Assembly (NCBI GenBank): GCA_025453415.1
Contig: JALOQL010000027.1
Span: 1 to 20,921 of the forward strand
Direction: 5' to 3'
Length of the DNA stretch: 20,921 nucleotides
Source of the DNA: Minisyncoccota bacterium
GTDB lineage: Bacteria > Patescibacteriota > Minisyncoccia > Minisyncoccales > UBA5738
The notes under the pieces are model-generated. The model was not told the origin of the DNA, made no database searches, and saw only the letters and a program-made list of their open reading frames with translations. Shown here piece after piece: positions 7,601-15,730 of the stretch. Made by a program: the position numbers and the translations under genes. Positions within the stretch are counted from its first letter, which is position 1; the number at the start of each line of letters is the position of its first letter.

Positions 7601-8181
7601 ACGCGAAAGCCAAATCGGTGCATCTTGAATCCTGGCCTTTCGTAGTATCGGCAAAGAAGGGAAAACCTTCTGCGGCCAAGGGAGATTTATTGGAGCAAAT
7701 GGATAAAGTGCGTGAACTGGTTGCCGCGGTTTTGGCCGAGCGCGCCAAGAAAGCGGTAAAAGTGCGTCAGCCGTTGGCCCGGATGACCGTTGGCGGCAAA
7801 ATAAAATTGGATAAGGCTTTGGTCGATTTGCTTGCCCAAGAGGTCAACGTGAAAAAGGTGGTTTTCGATCCCGAACTTAAATCAATTATCGATATCGATT
7901 GGACGATCACTCCCGAACTGAAGGAAGAGGGAATGGTGCGCGAGATCATGCGCCAGATCCAGGAACTGCGTAAGGCTGCAAAATTCACGCCGGCGGATAA
8001 AATCGTAATTTTCATCCAGGCAGATGGTGAATTAAAAGGAATTATTGCCAAAAACCAAGCGATGATGGTCAGGGAAACCAAGGCGGTAAAACTTGAATTT
8101 GGAAAGGCCGAAAGCGCGGCGGCCGAGGTCCAGACAACTGTTGATAAGCTGCCGCTGGGGATAGGTATCAAAAAATGCTAA
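4675..8181 (+). CDS. ileS: Isoleucyl-tRNA synthetase with an inserted histidine phosphatase domain
   Basis: This encodes 1168 residues from ATG 4675; an in-frame TTG at 4651 is less likely. It charges tRNA-Ile with isoleucine in the cytoplasm. The HIGH-type motif is PGIHH (His51-His52), the form seen in eukaryote-like IleRS. The CP1 editing domain begins near WTTTPWT (Thr220-222) and includes GLVHIAPAFG. KMSKS is at 797-801. A helical anticodon-binding domain and a C-terminal extension ending in IGIKKC follow. Two Cys pairs (CSRC and CWRC) could bind zinc. Unusually, about 170 residues from 494 form a branch-1 histidine phosphatase (phosphoglycerate mutase-like) domain. It sits between WRCACGHTEVIGSV and DLHRPYID, which are adjacent in ordinary enzymes. 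Its catalytic set is intact: Arg498-His499-Gly-Glu, Arg551, Glu575 and His638. The frame is continuous, so it is a real insertion. No SD is seen. Confidence 0.97.
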   Translation: MELNFGEKEKKTVEFWKKHSVFEKSVKKSAPKGEFVFFEGPPTANAKPGIHHAETRVFKDMVCRYKTMRGFRVQRRAGWDTHGLPVELQIEKKLGLHNKKEIEKYGIKEFNKQCKDSVFEQIGEWRNLTERIGYWLDLDHPYITYDPRFMESVWFILKTAWEKKLLFQDYKVVPYCSRCGTPLSSHEVAQGYQKVKDPSVYVKFRILNSAFKNASLLVWTTTPWTLPANVAVAANPAMDYVKAQRNDGSGEQLILAKSRVEVLGLDYQIVEEVKGKDLVGLRYHAVFPVSDESQATMYKVIPADFVSLEDGSGLVHIAPAFGAEDMEAIKAQNKELRKQGLPEFPVILNVGEDGAFTFDVAKWAGMFVKDADPLIIKDMEERGVLFKQESHEHDYPFCWRCKTPLLYYAKMSWFIKMTELRDQLIKNNDAINWVPAYLKEGRFGEWLREVKDWAVSRDRYWGTPLPVWRCACGHTEVIGSVKELLEKKYSKNRFFVVRHGESGRQLKKIASCWPEPEPQPLTEAGKQQVQATAQILAKEKIDLIVASDLLRTKQTAEILSQATGAKIIYDKDLREVNVGIFNGGDPKKYWEYLDTQKNRFTAKPEKGESLVGVRKRTYESLARINGKYVGKNIVLVAHELPLTVLEFTLKGLDLATIIEDRYSEKIKRIETGAWRAVDFKELPFNDLMEIDLHRPYIDAVMPVCPECSDRMRRVPEVCDCWLDSGSMPLAQNHWPFEKGQAKGKTPKLFPADFISEAIDQTRGWFYTLLAVSTVMKFGAPYRNVVSLGHVLDEKGDKMSKSKGNVVNPWEMVDKYGADAVRWYFYTVNDPGDPKLYAEKDLDLALKKFLLTFWNCHVFLQTYASGVRAPKTVRPANILDKWIVQRFDRTAAQVTGSLDKYDIAAAARAIESFTINDLSLWYVRRSRRRLQQPKNAVELKQAASVFAYILENLAKLAAPFIPFLSEEIWQELSGNNYAKAKSVHLESWPFVVSAKKGKPSAAKGDLLEQMDKVRELVAAVLAERAKKAVKVRQPLARMTVGGKIKLDKALVDLLAQEVNVKKVVFDPELKSIIDIDWTITPELKEEGMVREIMRQIQELRKAAKFTPADKIVIFIQADGELKGIIAKNQAMMVRETKAVKLEFGKAESAAAEVQTTVDKLPLGIGIKKC

Positions 8182-8190
8182 ACTGAAAGA

Positions 8191-8260
8191 GTAAAACGTA
8201 AAGCGAAAAGTGTAAAGCAAAAATGCAGAAATGCTTTTAGTTTTACGCTTTAAACTTTAC
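8191..8260. repeat. AT-rich imperfect inverted repeat between ileS and the exchanger gene
   Basis: Arms 8191-8218 and 8233-8260 (28 bases each) match as reverse complements at 20 of 28 positions around a 14-base loop. The arms are built from GTAAA/AAAGCG-type words. It begins 10 bases after the ileS stop and ends 10 bases before the next start. It resembles the AT-rich inverted repeats at 10492, 12270 and 14351 in style but not in sequence. There is no clean U-tract. Confidence 0.6.
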
Positions 8261-8270
8261 GCCCATCACC

Positions 8271-9296
8271 GTGCTACTTTTTATCTGGTCAGTGGTTTTC
8301 GTTGTTTCCCTTTGCGCCCTTATCAAGGCGGCGGATTGGTTTTCTTTGGGCGCCCAGACGGTTGCGGGCAAGGACGCGAACGCGGCTTTGGCCGTAGCGA
8401 CCGTATGCGTGGCTCTGCCCGAACTGGCGGCGGCTTTGGCGGCGGCGCTCCAGGGCCGGTCCGAACTGGTCGCGGCTTTGGCGATCGGTTCCGCGGTGGC
8501 CAATATCCTGCTGGTGATCGGCATTGGCGCGGTCGCGGTCAAATCGATGCAGGTGAACAATGAATACATCGACCGGGACTTGCCGCTTTTTGCCGTTAGT
8601 GTGGCGTTCTTCTGCCTTATCGCCATGGACGGCTTGATAAACCGGCTTGAAGGCATCCTGTGTCTTGTGGTATTCTTCGTTTACGCGATGTACGTGTTCG
8701 TGGGTAATCGCCACCGGACGCTGACGCCCCAGGATGTCATTACTCCGGAGACCATTGCTGGCAAACTGGCGCGTCTTGCCCAAGTTATTCCGACGCGTCT
8801 GGAAAGGAATCTGGGGATCATCCAGAAGAGCAAGCGGCCGCCGCTTTGGAAAACGGCGTTCCTGATGCTGGGCGGGGGATTGTTGTTGGCGATCGCCGCC
8901 AATTTCACGATTGACGCGCTGGTCAAAATCTCCGAGAATACCAAGAGCATTGAATTCCTGGCAACGATCAGCGCCGCGACCTTGCTGGCCGCCGGCGTGG
9001 CCTTGCCCGAGATCTTCGCGGGCCTGGCGGTGAGCCGCAAAAAACAGTATGACATCATGATGGGGAATGTTTTCTCGGTCGTGACCATCAATCTGTTGTT
9101 GACCGTGGGTATCGCGTCGCTGTTAAAGCCGCTTGAGCTGGGAGGCACGATACTGAATTTCGGTCTGCCGTTCCTGGCGGTATGCGCGGTATTGCTAACC
9201 ATATCGACGCGGTCGCGCCGTATCAATTTCAGCGAAGGCGTGATGTACCTGTTCCTGTATTTCCTGTTTTTCGTTAAATTGCTGGAGCTTTTCTAA
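8271..9296 (+). CDS. Na+/Ca2+ exchanger (CaCA) family membrane protein
   Basis: This encodes 341 residues from GTG 8271; no SD is seen and no better start exists in frame. It is very hydrophobic, with about ten membrane segments. Two homologous alpha-repeats typical of the CaCA superfamily are visible. Alpha-1 (about 43-90) contains ALPEL with Pro50-Glu51 and the GSAVANILL segment (Gly73-Ser74, Asn78). Alpha-2 (about 228-285) contains ALPEI with Pro246-Glu247 and GNVFSVVTINLLL. The two Glu residues correspond to the cation-binding acidic residues of this family. The large loop between the halves (about 145-192) is hydrophilic. The likely role is cation/proton or Na+/Ca2+ antiport in the inner membrane. 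The exact ion cannot be told from sequence. Confidence 0.88.
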   Translation: MLLFIWSVVFVVSLCALIKAADWFSLGAQTVAGKDANAALAVATVCVALPELAAALAAALQGRSELVAALAIGSAVANILLVIGIGAVAVKSMQVNNEYIDRDLPLFAVSVAFFCLIAMDGLINRLEGILCLVVFFVYAMYVFVGNRHRTLTPQDVITPETIAGKLARLAQVIPTRLERNLGIIQKSKRPPLWKTAFLMLGGGLLLAIAANFTIDALVKISENTKSIEFLATISAATLLAAGVALPEIFAGLAVSRKKQYDIMMGNVFSVVTINLLLTVGIASLLKPLELGGTILNFGLPFLAVCAVLLTISTRSRRINFSEGVMYLFLYFLFFVKLLELF

Positions 9297-9317
9297 TCTA
9301 AATAATAATAAAAAACT

Positions 9318-9905
9318 ATGGGTTTATTTGGTGGATCTTCGGGGGGTGGCGCTTCTTCTGATAATTTTGGTCAAGCGCCGTCAAAAAATCTGACGCGGGA
9401 CTTGACGCAAACCGGCAAAGATTCGGGTTTTAATCCGAATAGGACGGGCAGGGGATTGGGCATCGATGCGGTCATTGCCCAAGGAAGGAAGATGGGCGAT
9501 ATGCGTCGCACACAGTCGAATAATTCAAAGGTTCCGAATGCGAAAGAAAATTCGACTAAACCGTCGGATCCGTTTTTCTCGTATTCCCGCAGCACTTCGG
9601 GCCCGAGCAAAGAGGCGATAAAAGATATGGGTGGTAAAATTCGCGAAAACTCTTCATTGATGGCTAAATTTGGGTTGCAAAGTAAAGAGCATATTAAAAA
9701 ATTTGGAATTGGTATTACTGGGCACAAAGAATATTATCAGGCGGGGCAGGCAAGGAAGGATTACAATTTGATCAAAGAAGGGGGCGATGTGACCAAATTG
9801 AGTTTTTATAGTCACTTGAGCGAGCAACAGAAAAAAACTTTGAGAAACGATCGTGCGGCCGCCAAGGGTTTGGGGGATATTTTGGGAGGCATGGTTAAAA
9901 AGTAG
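9318..9905 (+). CDS. Hypothetical protein, Gly/Ser-rich N-terminus
   Basis: This encodes 195 residues from ATG 9318 and I do not recognise it. The first 20 residues are Gly/Ser-rich (MGLFGGSSGGGASS). The middle is polar and rich in Ser, Asn, Lys and Arg, with no membrane segment or signal peptide. The C-terminal 80 residues look more ordered (KEHIKKFGIGITGHKEYY, then YSHLSEQQKKTLRNDRAAA) and are basic. The coding DNA is richer in AT than the neighbouring genes. It starts 21 bases after the exchanger stop and ends 8 bases before recO, so it is probably co-transcribed with recO. The SD of recO overlaps the end of this gene. Confidence 0.6.
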   Translation: MGLFGGSSGGGASSDNFGQAPSKNLTRDLTQTGKDSGFNPNRTGRGLGIDAVIAQGRKMGDMRRTQSNNSKVPNAKENSTKPSDPFFSYSRSTSGPSKEAIKDMGGKIRENSSLMAKFGLQSKEHIKKFGIGITGHKEYYQAGQARKDYNLIKEGGDVTKLSFYSHLSEQQKKTLRNDRAAAKGLGDILGGMVKK

Positions 9906-9913
9906 AAGGCAAG

Positions 9914-10450
9914 ATGTTTACCCACTACCGCACCGCAGGGATCGTTTTGAAGAGGATCGACCGGGGTGAGGCTGATCAATTGCTGGTTGTCTATACTGAA
10001 AATTTCGGCCGCGTCGAGATTGTGGCGCGGGGGATAAGGAGGGGCGTTTCCAAGTTGCGTCCGGCAGTGGAATTTCCGGGAATTGTGGAGATTGAATTCA
10101 TCCAGGGGAAGGCTTGCAAAACACTGACCGATGCGGTAAGTATAAATTCGTTGGGAGGGACCAGGAAGGATTTGCAAAAATCAAGCGTTTTGCGTCAAAT
10201 TTGCGATTTCATGGAACGGGCGGTGCGCGACCAGCAGGATGACCGCCGAATATGGGATTTGCTCGTTTCGGCGGTTAAATTTCTGGATGCATCCGCCGGG
10301 CACCAGGCGGCGGCGGTATATCATTATTTTGTGTGGCATTTATTCCGGGACTGCGGCTGGCGCCCGTCATTCGATAAGGACAAGATCGACGCCGAAATCT
10401 TTACGCTGGTCAACTTTTTTAACTGGCGGTTCGCCAGAATCGCCTGTTAA
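9914..10450 (+). CDS. recO: DNA repair protein RecO, C-terminus frameshifted
   Basis: This encodes 178 residues from ATG 9914, with an SD-like AGAAGG overlapping the previous stop. In the RecF pathway RecO binds SSB and DNA and helps load RecA. The N-terminal OB-fold is typical (TAGIVLKRIDRGEADQLLVVYT, then GRVEIVARGIRR). The C-terminal helical part includes AAAVYHYFVWHLFRDCGW. No Cys4 zinc finger is present. The frame stops at 10450 after FARIAC. The -1 frame from 10444 reads LLSDLAENYLSMVTK and stops at 10491, which fits a normal RecO end (FARIA-LLSDLAENYL...). One C missing from the GCC at 10442-10444 would explain this. The last 15 or so residues are therefore lost by mutation or by a sequencing error. 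The family is usually 230-270 aa, so this is short even when repaired. Confidence 0.85.
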   Translation: MFTHYRTAGIVLKRIDRGEADQLLVVYTENFGRVEIVARGIRRGVSKLRPAVEFPGIVEIEFIQGKACKTLTDAVSINSLGGTRKDLQKSSVLRQICDFMERAVRDQQDDRRIWDLLVSAVKFLDASAGHQAAAVYHYFVWHLFRDCGWRPSFDKDKIDAEIFTLVNFFNWRFARIAC

Positions 10451-10491
10451 GCGATCTGGCCGAAAATTATCTTTCGATGGTGACAAAATAA

Positions 10492-10605
10492 TTTAAAATC
10501 TCTAATTTTTAATTTCTATTAAATTTCTAATTTCTGAATCTTCATTGAAAATTGTTTCATTGAAAATTAAATGAAAATTAGAAATTGAAAATTGAAAATT
10601 TAAGT
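10492..10605. repeat. AT-rich intergenic inverted repeat
   Basis: This stretch between recO and the surface-protein gene is almost entirely A and T. AATTTCTAATTT (10522-10533) and AAATTAGAAATT (10575-10586) are perfect inverted copies. TTCATTGAAAATT is repeated directly at 10541-10553 and 10556-10568. Longer imperfect pairing extends outward on both sides. No SD or clear promoter was found before the ATG at 10611. Confidence 0.6.
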
Positions 10606-10610
10606 CGCAG

Positions 10611-11495
10611 ATGAGCAAATTCATAAAAATACTGTTGATCTTCACTTTGGCGCTGGCCGCCATCGGTTACGGATTTTGGCGCAAGAACATCTATTCCAAG
10701 GAAGAGATGAAATTGGAAATGCTCGGCCCCAAGGAGGCGAAGCTTGGCCAGGAAGTGGAATACGTGGTCAAATTCCGCAACAACGGCGAGTTCAGATTGG
10801 AAAACCCGACACTGGTGTTCCAGGCGCCGGATTTTTCGATAAAGGACGATAAGATATATACCCAGGAAGTGATCGATACCGATAAGCTGGGCGGCGCGAT
10901 CTATCCCGGGGAAGAGAGGAGCGTGTCCTTCAAGATCAGGCTCATTGGCAAGGCGGGCGATACCAAAGTCGCCAAGGCCACTTTGACTTATCAGCCCAAG
11001 AACCTGTCGGCGCGCTACGAATCGAATACCACCAATACAACCGTGATGGGCGAAGTGCCGATAGACATGGACATGGACCTTTCTTCCACGGTCGAAGCCA
11101 GCAAGAATTTCCATTTCCGCGTCAATTATCTTTCCAACGTCGACTGGCTGTTGACGGATCTGCGCGTCAACATCGATTATCCGTCCGGGTACACTTTCGG
11201 CCAGGCAACGCCCAAATCTTTGGACAAGAACGAGTGGGTGATTCCGATCCTTAATCGGAACCAGTCCGGAATTATCGATGTGACGGGCCAGCTTTCGGGC
11301 AGCATCGACGAAGGCAAGGTTTTTCGCGCCCGCATCGGTATGTGGAAGGACGGCCAGTACATGCAGTTAAAAGAGATCGCCAAGGGCACCAAGATCGTCA
11401 AGCCGACTGTGTCGATTCGCCAGACCATCAACGGTGAGGCGAATTACGTGGCCAAGCCGGGCGACTGGCTGCATTACGAAATCTATTTCAAATGA
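10611..11495 (+). CDS. Membrane-anchored surface protein, N-terminal part (split by a frameshift)
   Basis: This encodes 294 residues from ATG 10611 to a TGA at 11493-11495. Residues 4-23 (FIKILLIFTLALAAIGYGFW) are a single N-terminal membrane anchor followed by a basic stretch, so the rest lies outside the membrane. From about residue 35 it has Ig-like beta-sandwich features (VEYVVKFRNNGEF, YPGEERSVSFKI, ATLTYQP), like DUF11 or CARDB surface modules; a second such region ends at WLHYEIYF. It breaks off in mid-domain. The +1 frame continues directly with NDSLEGSLYDL from 11491, so this and the next entry were one protein of about 545 residues. One extra A in the AAA at 11490-11492 would account for the break. 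The function is unknown; a structural or binding role at the surface is inferred. Confidence 0.75.
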   Translation: MSKFIKILLIFTLALAAIGYGFWRKNIYSKEEMKLEMLGPKEAKLGQEVEYVVKFRNNGEFRLENPTLVFQAPDFSIKDDKIYTQEVIDTDKLGGAIYPGEERSVSFKIRLIGKAGDTKVAKATLTYQPKNLSARYESNTTNTTVMGEVPIDMDMDLSSTVEASKNFHFRVNYLSNVDWLLTDLRVNIDYPSGYTFGQATPKSLDKNEWVIPILNRNQSGIIDVTGQLSGSIDEGKVFRARIGMWKDGQYMQLKEIAKGTKIVKPTVSIRQTINGEANYVAKPGDWLHYEIYFK

Positions 11496-12246
11496 TTCGC
11501 TGGAAGGCAGTTTGTACGACCTGACGAGCGTCCGGGCGGATACGGGAAGTTTCCAGGGAGGAGACAATTCGATAGTTTTCGACTGGAAACAGAACAACAA
11601 ACTGGCATATCTGGGGACAATGGACGAAGGCAAGGTGGAGTTCTGGGTGAAGTTGCGCGACGACATGAGTCAAATGGGCCAGCCGGGGTTGAACAACAAA
11701 GTGGTCATCGGGCCGGCTCGCGAGGATTTTGCCACCAAGGTCAGCTCGAAGCTCGACCTGGTGCAAAAAGGCTTTTACAACGACGAGATATTCGGGAATT
11801 CCGGGCCCAACCCGCCGCGTGTCGGATCGCGCACGACCTATACCATCAACTGGCAGATCAAAAACTATTACTCCGACGTCAAGGGAGTGATCGCTAAAGT
11901 GGTGCTTGGCGCCCAAACCGATTTCCTGAGCGATAAGGTCTTTCCGGAGGACCAGATGAGTAAGCTGACCTATGACAGCGCGACGCGCGAGCTGACCTGG
12001 AACGTCGGCGATATGGCGGCCGGCCAGGGAGCGCTTACAAACCCGCCCAATGTTTCTTTCCAGGTGGCTTTCAATCCCAGCGAGGCGCAGGCAAATGCCA
12101 AAGCGACTATCGTCGGGCCGGTTTCGGTGCAGGCAAGCGACAGCTGGACCGACTCCGAACTTAATTCGAATTCGGCCGCGGTGGAAACATCGTCGCTGGC
12201 CGACGGAAGCGCTTCCGGAGGGCAGGGGATTGTGCAACCCAGATAA
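11491..12246 (+). CDS. Membrane-anchored surface protein, C-terminal part (after the frameshift)
   Basis: This is the continuation of the preceding gene in the +1 frame, about 251 residues to the TAA at 12244-12246. The open frame reaches back to a GTG at 11434, but the residues before about 11488 are out-of-frame readings of the first part, so this is not an independent gene start. It completes one beta-sandwich domain (TGSFQGGDNSIVFDW, GKVEFWVKL) and adds another (TTYTINWQIKNYYSDVKG, LTWNVGDMAAGQG, VSFQVAFNP). A Ser/Gly-rich tail ends in GQGIVQPR. There is no second membrane segment and no LPXTG-type sorting signal. If the indel is real, the gene is inactivated or the stub ends at 11495. 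Confidence 0.7.
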   Translation, partial: NDSLEGSLYDLTSVRADTGSFQGGDNSIVFDWKQNNKLAYLGTMDEGKVEFWVKLRDDMSQMGQPGLNNKVVIGPAREDFATKVSSKLDLVQKGFYNDEIFGNSGPNPPRVGSRTTYTINWQIKNYYSDVKGVIAKVVLGAQTDFLSDKVFPEDQMSKLTYDSATRELTWNVGDMAAGQGALTNPPNVSFQVAFNPSEAQANAKATIVGPVSVQASDSWTDSELNSNSAAVETSSLADGSASGGQGIVQPR

Positions 12247-12269
12247 GAATAATTTCAAAGCTCAAATTT

Positions 12270-12337
12270 CAAATGTCAAATATAATTAAGCTAAATACAG
12301 CATCGATTTAATTTTGACATTTGGATTTTGACATTTG
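12270..12337. repeat. Intergenic inverted repeat, CAAATGTCAAA family
   Basis: CAAATGTCAAA (12270-12280) pairs with TTTGACATTTG at 12313-12323 and again at 12327-12337. The right half is a tandem direct repeat containing TTTGACATTTGGATTTT. The same words recur at 14351-14417. The element runs to within 12 bases of the glyS start, which has no SD. Confidence 0.7.
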
Positions 12338-12348
12338 GATTTTGGAAT

Positions 12349-13740
<1,392 letters not shown>

Positions 13741-13797
13741 ATTGGTTCCAATTCCGGTTTTACGGCGGTAGGGGGCTGCGCGGTTGTCGAGCTCTTG

Positions 13798-13828
13798 TTG
13801 TTTTGGTCTCAATTTGTGAGAATATAAT
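13798..13828 (+). promoter_or_regulatory. Candidate promoter for the 67-aa and MazG-like genes
   Basis: A consensus -10 box TATAAT lies at 13823-13828, 23 bases before the ATG at 13852. The best -35 candidate, TTGTTT (13798-13803), has a long 19-base spacer, so the -35 is uncertain. The 111-base gap after glyS holds no other clear signal and no obvious terminator. Confidence 0.5.
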
Positions 13829-13851
13829 ATTAGCCTATAAACCGTCAAAAT

Positions 13852-14055
13852 ATGGAAGAAAACCAAAATAGCGGCGTTGATCTGAGCAATTATTGGGAAT
13901 CAACCCCAAAGAAAAAGGCGGTGGCGGGAAAGCTGTCCCGGGAGGATCAAAAAAAACGCACGAAGAAGTTCTATCTTATCATCATCGTCGTTTGCATAGC
14001 GACGATGGCGGTCCTGTGGATCTATTATTTCATCGATAGCCAGGCCGCCTATTAA
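13852..14055 (+). CDS. Small single-pass membrane protein
   Basis: This encodes 67 residues from ATG 13852. A polar, charged N-terminus (about 42 residues, with SREDQKKRTKK just before the membrane) is followed by one hydrophobic helix, LIIIVVCIATMAVLWIYYFI (about 43-62), and a short tail SQAAY. The positive charges before the helix predict an N-in orientation. No family is recognised. It sits behind a TATAAT box and ends two bases before the MazG-like gene, so the two are probably co-transcribed. Confidence 0.7.
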   Translation: MEENQNSGVDLSNYWESTPKKKAVAGKLSREDQKKRTKKFYLIIIVVCIATMAVLWIYYFIDSQAAY

Positions 14056-14057
14056 TC

Positions 14058-14375
14058 ATGAACCCCATGGAGACAAACGGACTGCTGGCCGAAGGCCGCC
14101 GGCTATGGGGGAAAGAAAAATTGAACCTTGCCCAGGTGATCGTCAGGATGGGGAAGGTTTTTGGCGATATCTGCCGCTGGGAGCGCGATGAAAAAGCGAC
14201 CGACCGGCCTAATGAGGCCGAACTGAAAAAGGAGCTGGGCAACATGATCTTTTCGACCATCAGGTGGTGCGACGATCTGGGTTACGATCCGGAAGAATGC
14301 ATTAATATTGCGATCGAGGCGCAGGAGAAATATGTCCAAAAAACCAAAGCCCAAATGTCAAATGACAAATTTTAG
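14058..14375 (+). CDS. MazG-like nucleotide pyrophosphohydrolase family protein
   Basis: This encodes 105 residues from ATG 14058; a second ATG lies at 14067. It is all-helical. The core NEAELKKELGNMIFSTIRWCDDLGYDPEECI (in segments around residues 52-82) resembles the all-alpha NTP pyrophosphohydrolases, which hydrolyse (d)NTPs to NMP and pyrophosphate. The metal-binding ELGD of the family reads ELGN here (Glu59, Asn62), so activity may be altered. The last eight or so residues (AQMSNDKF) are encoded by the left arm of the intergenic inverted repeat at 14351-14417. The natural C-terminus is therefore probably near YVQKT and the rest is repeat-derived. Confidence 0.7.
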   Translation: MNPMETNGLLAEGRRLWGKEKLNLAQVIVRMGKVFGDICRWERDEKATDRPNEAELKKELGNMIFSTIRWCDDLGYDPEECINIAIEAQEKYVQKTKAQMSNDKF

Positions 14376-14417
14376 ATTATCGATAAATTCAAGTATTGGA
14401 ATTTGTTTGACATTTGG
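14351..14417. repeat. Intergenic inverted repeat, CAAATGTCAAA family, overlapping a gene end
   Basis: CCAAATGTCAAA (14351-14362) and TTTGACATTTGG (14406-14417) are perfect 12-bp inverted copies. Pairing extends to ATGACAAAT/ATTTG with a 3-base gap. The sequence matches the element at 12270-12337, including TTTGACATTTGGATTTT on the right and CAAAGC(T/C)CAAAT before the left arm. The left arm lies inside the MazG-like coding region and the right arm ends 25 bases before the peptidase start. Confidence 0.75.
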
Positions 14418-14442
14418 ATTTTTAAATTTGGATTTGTAGAAC

Positions 14443-15714
14443 ATGTACAAAAAAACAAAACTGCCTAACGGATTGAGGGTGCTGACGATACCGTCCCGTA
14501 ATACCAATTCGGTTACGGTCATGGCGCTGGTTGGCACCGGATCAAAGTACGAGACCAAGGAAGTCAGCGGAATTTCGCATTTTTTGGAGCATTTGCAGTT
14601 CAAGGGCACCAGGAAGCGGCCGACGGAAATGGATGTTTTCACGTTCATCGACGGTTTAGGCGGAGTTTCCAACGCGTTCACGTCGCAGGAAATGACCGGC
14701 TACTACGTTAAGGTCCAGAGCAAAAAGATCAAAGAGGCTTTTGATCTGATCGCCGACATATTCCTCAATGCCACTTTGCCGGCCGAAGAGATCGAAAAGG
14801 AAAGGGGCACGATTATCGAGGAACTTAACATGTTTTACGACCATCCGATGCGCCACATCTGGACGGTTTGGAACAATGTCCTTTACGGCGACCAGCCGGC
14901 CGGATGGGATATCGGCGGCACCAAGGAGACTGTAAAAAAGATCACCCGCGACCAGCTGGTTGCGTACCGGGCCTCGAATTACACTGCGCAAAACACGATT
15001 GTTTGCGTATCGGGTAATTTCGACCAGGCAAAGGCAAGAGAACTAGCGTCAAAGTATTTCGGCGGGCTGGAAAAGAAGGCTCCCGGCGCCAAAGCACCCG
15101 TTGTTGAAAAGCAGGACCAGCCTGGGGTTTTGGTATATAAAAAACAGACCAACCAAACGCAGGTTGCGGTCGGGGTAAGGTCGTTCGATTATACCTATCC
15201 CAAGCGCTACGCGCTGGAATTGCTTGAATTGATACTGGGCGGAATGTGGTCCTCGCGCCTGATGGAAGAGGTGCGGATAAAACGCGGCTTGGTCTATGAC
15301 GTGCACACCGAGCTGGCCATGGATCCCGACAGCGGTTCGCTGGCGGCGACGGCAAACCTGGACAGTTCGCGGCTGGAAGAGGGGATCAAGGTCATTCTGG
15401 GCGAATTCAAAAAAATCCGGGAAGCCAAAGTCGGCGCGGTCGAACTGCGCAAAGCAAAAGACAACTACATCGGCAAAAGCTCGATCGTGCTCGAGTCGTC
15501 GCACGCCAAAGGCATGCTGTATGCCGAGCAGGAACTGCTGGAAGGCCGGATCCTCGAGCCCGGGGAGATTTACAAGCGGATCGAGAAAGTGACGGCCCGG
15601 GACATCCAGGCCGTGGCCAATGAAATTTTCAAGCCCGAACGGCTCAACCTTGCCGTGATCGGACCTTACGACAGTGATGCCAAATTCCGCGAGCTGCTCG
15701 ACGGTGCGCTCTAG
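14443..15714 (+). CDS. M16 family zinc metallopeptidase (insulinase/processing-peptidase-like)
   Basis: This encodes 423 residues from ATG 14443, with no SD. The inverted zinc motif HxxEH is HFLEH (His46, Glu49, His50), and the third ligand is Glu126 in TIIEEL, at the usual spacing. A second domain (about 225-415) includes RGLVYDVHTE, the Arg...Tyr pair typical of M16B enzymes. The length is that of single-unit M16B peptidases. It should cut peptides or small proteins, and all key residues are present. There is no signal peptide, so a cytoplasmic location is likely. It is followed after 16 bases by the permease gene, which suggests an operon with that gene and rsmI. Confidence 0.93.
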   Translation: MYKKTKLPNGLRVLTIPSRNTNSVTVMALVGTGSKYETKEVSGISHFLEHLQFKGTRKRPTEMDVFTFIDGLGGVSNAFTSQEMTGYYVKVQSKKIKEAFDLIADIFLNATLPAEEIEKERGTIIEELNMFYDHPMRHIWTVWNNVLYGDQPAGWDIGGTKETVKKITRDQLVAYRASNYTAQNTIVCVSGNFDQAKARELASKYFGGLEKKAPGAKAPVVEKQDQPGVLVYKKQTNQTQVAVGVRSFDYTYPKRYALELLELILGGMWSSRLMEEVRIKRGLVYDVHTELAMDPDSGSLAATANLDSSRLEEGIKVILGEFKKIREAKVGAVELRKAKDNYIGKSSIVLESSHAKGMLYAEQELLEGRILEPGEIYKRIEKVTARDIQAVANEIFKPERLNLAVIGPYDSDAKFRELLDGAL

Positions 15715-15730
15715 GGATTAAAACAAAAAA

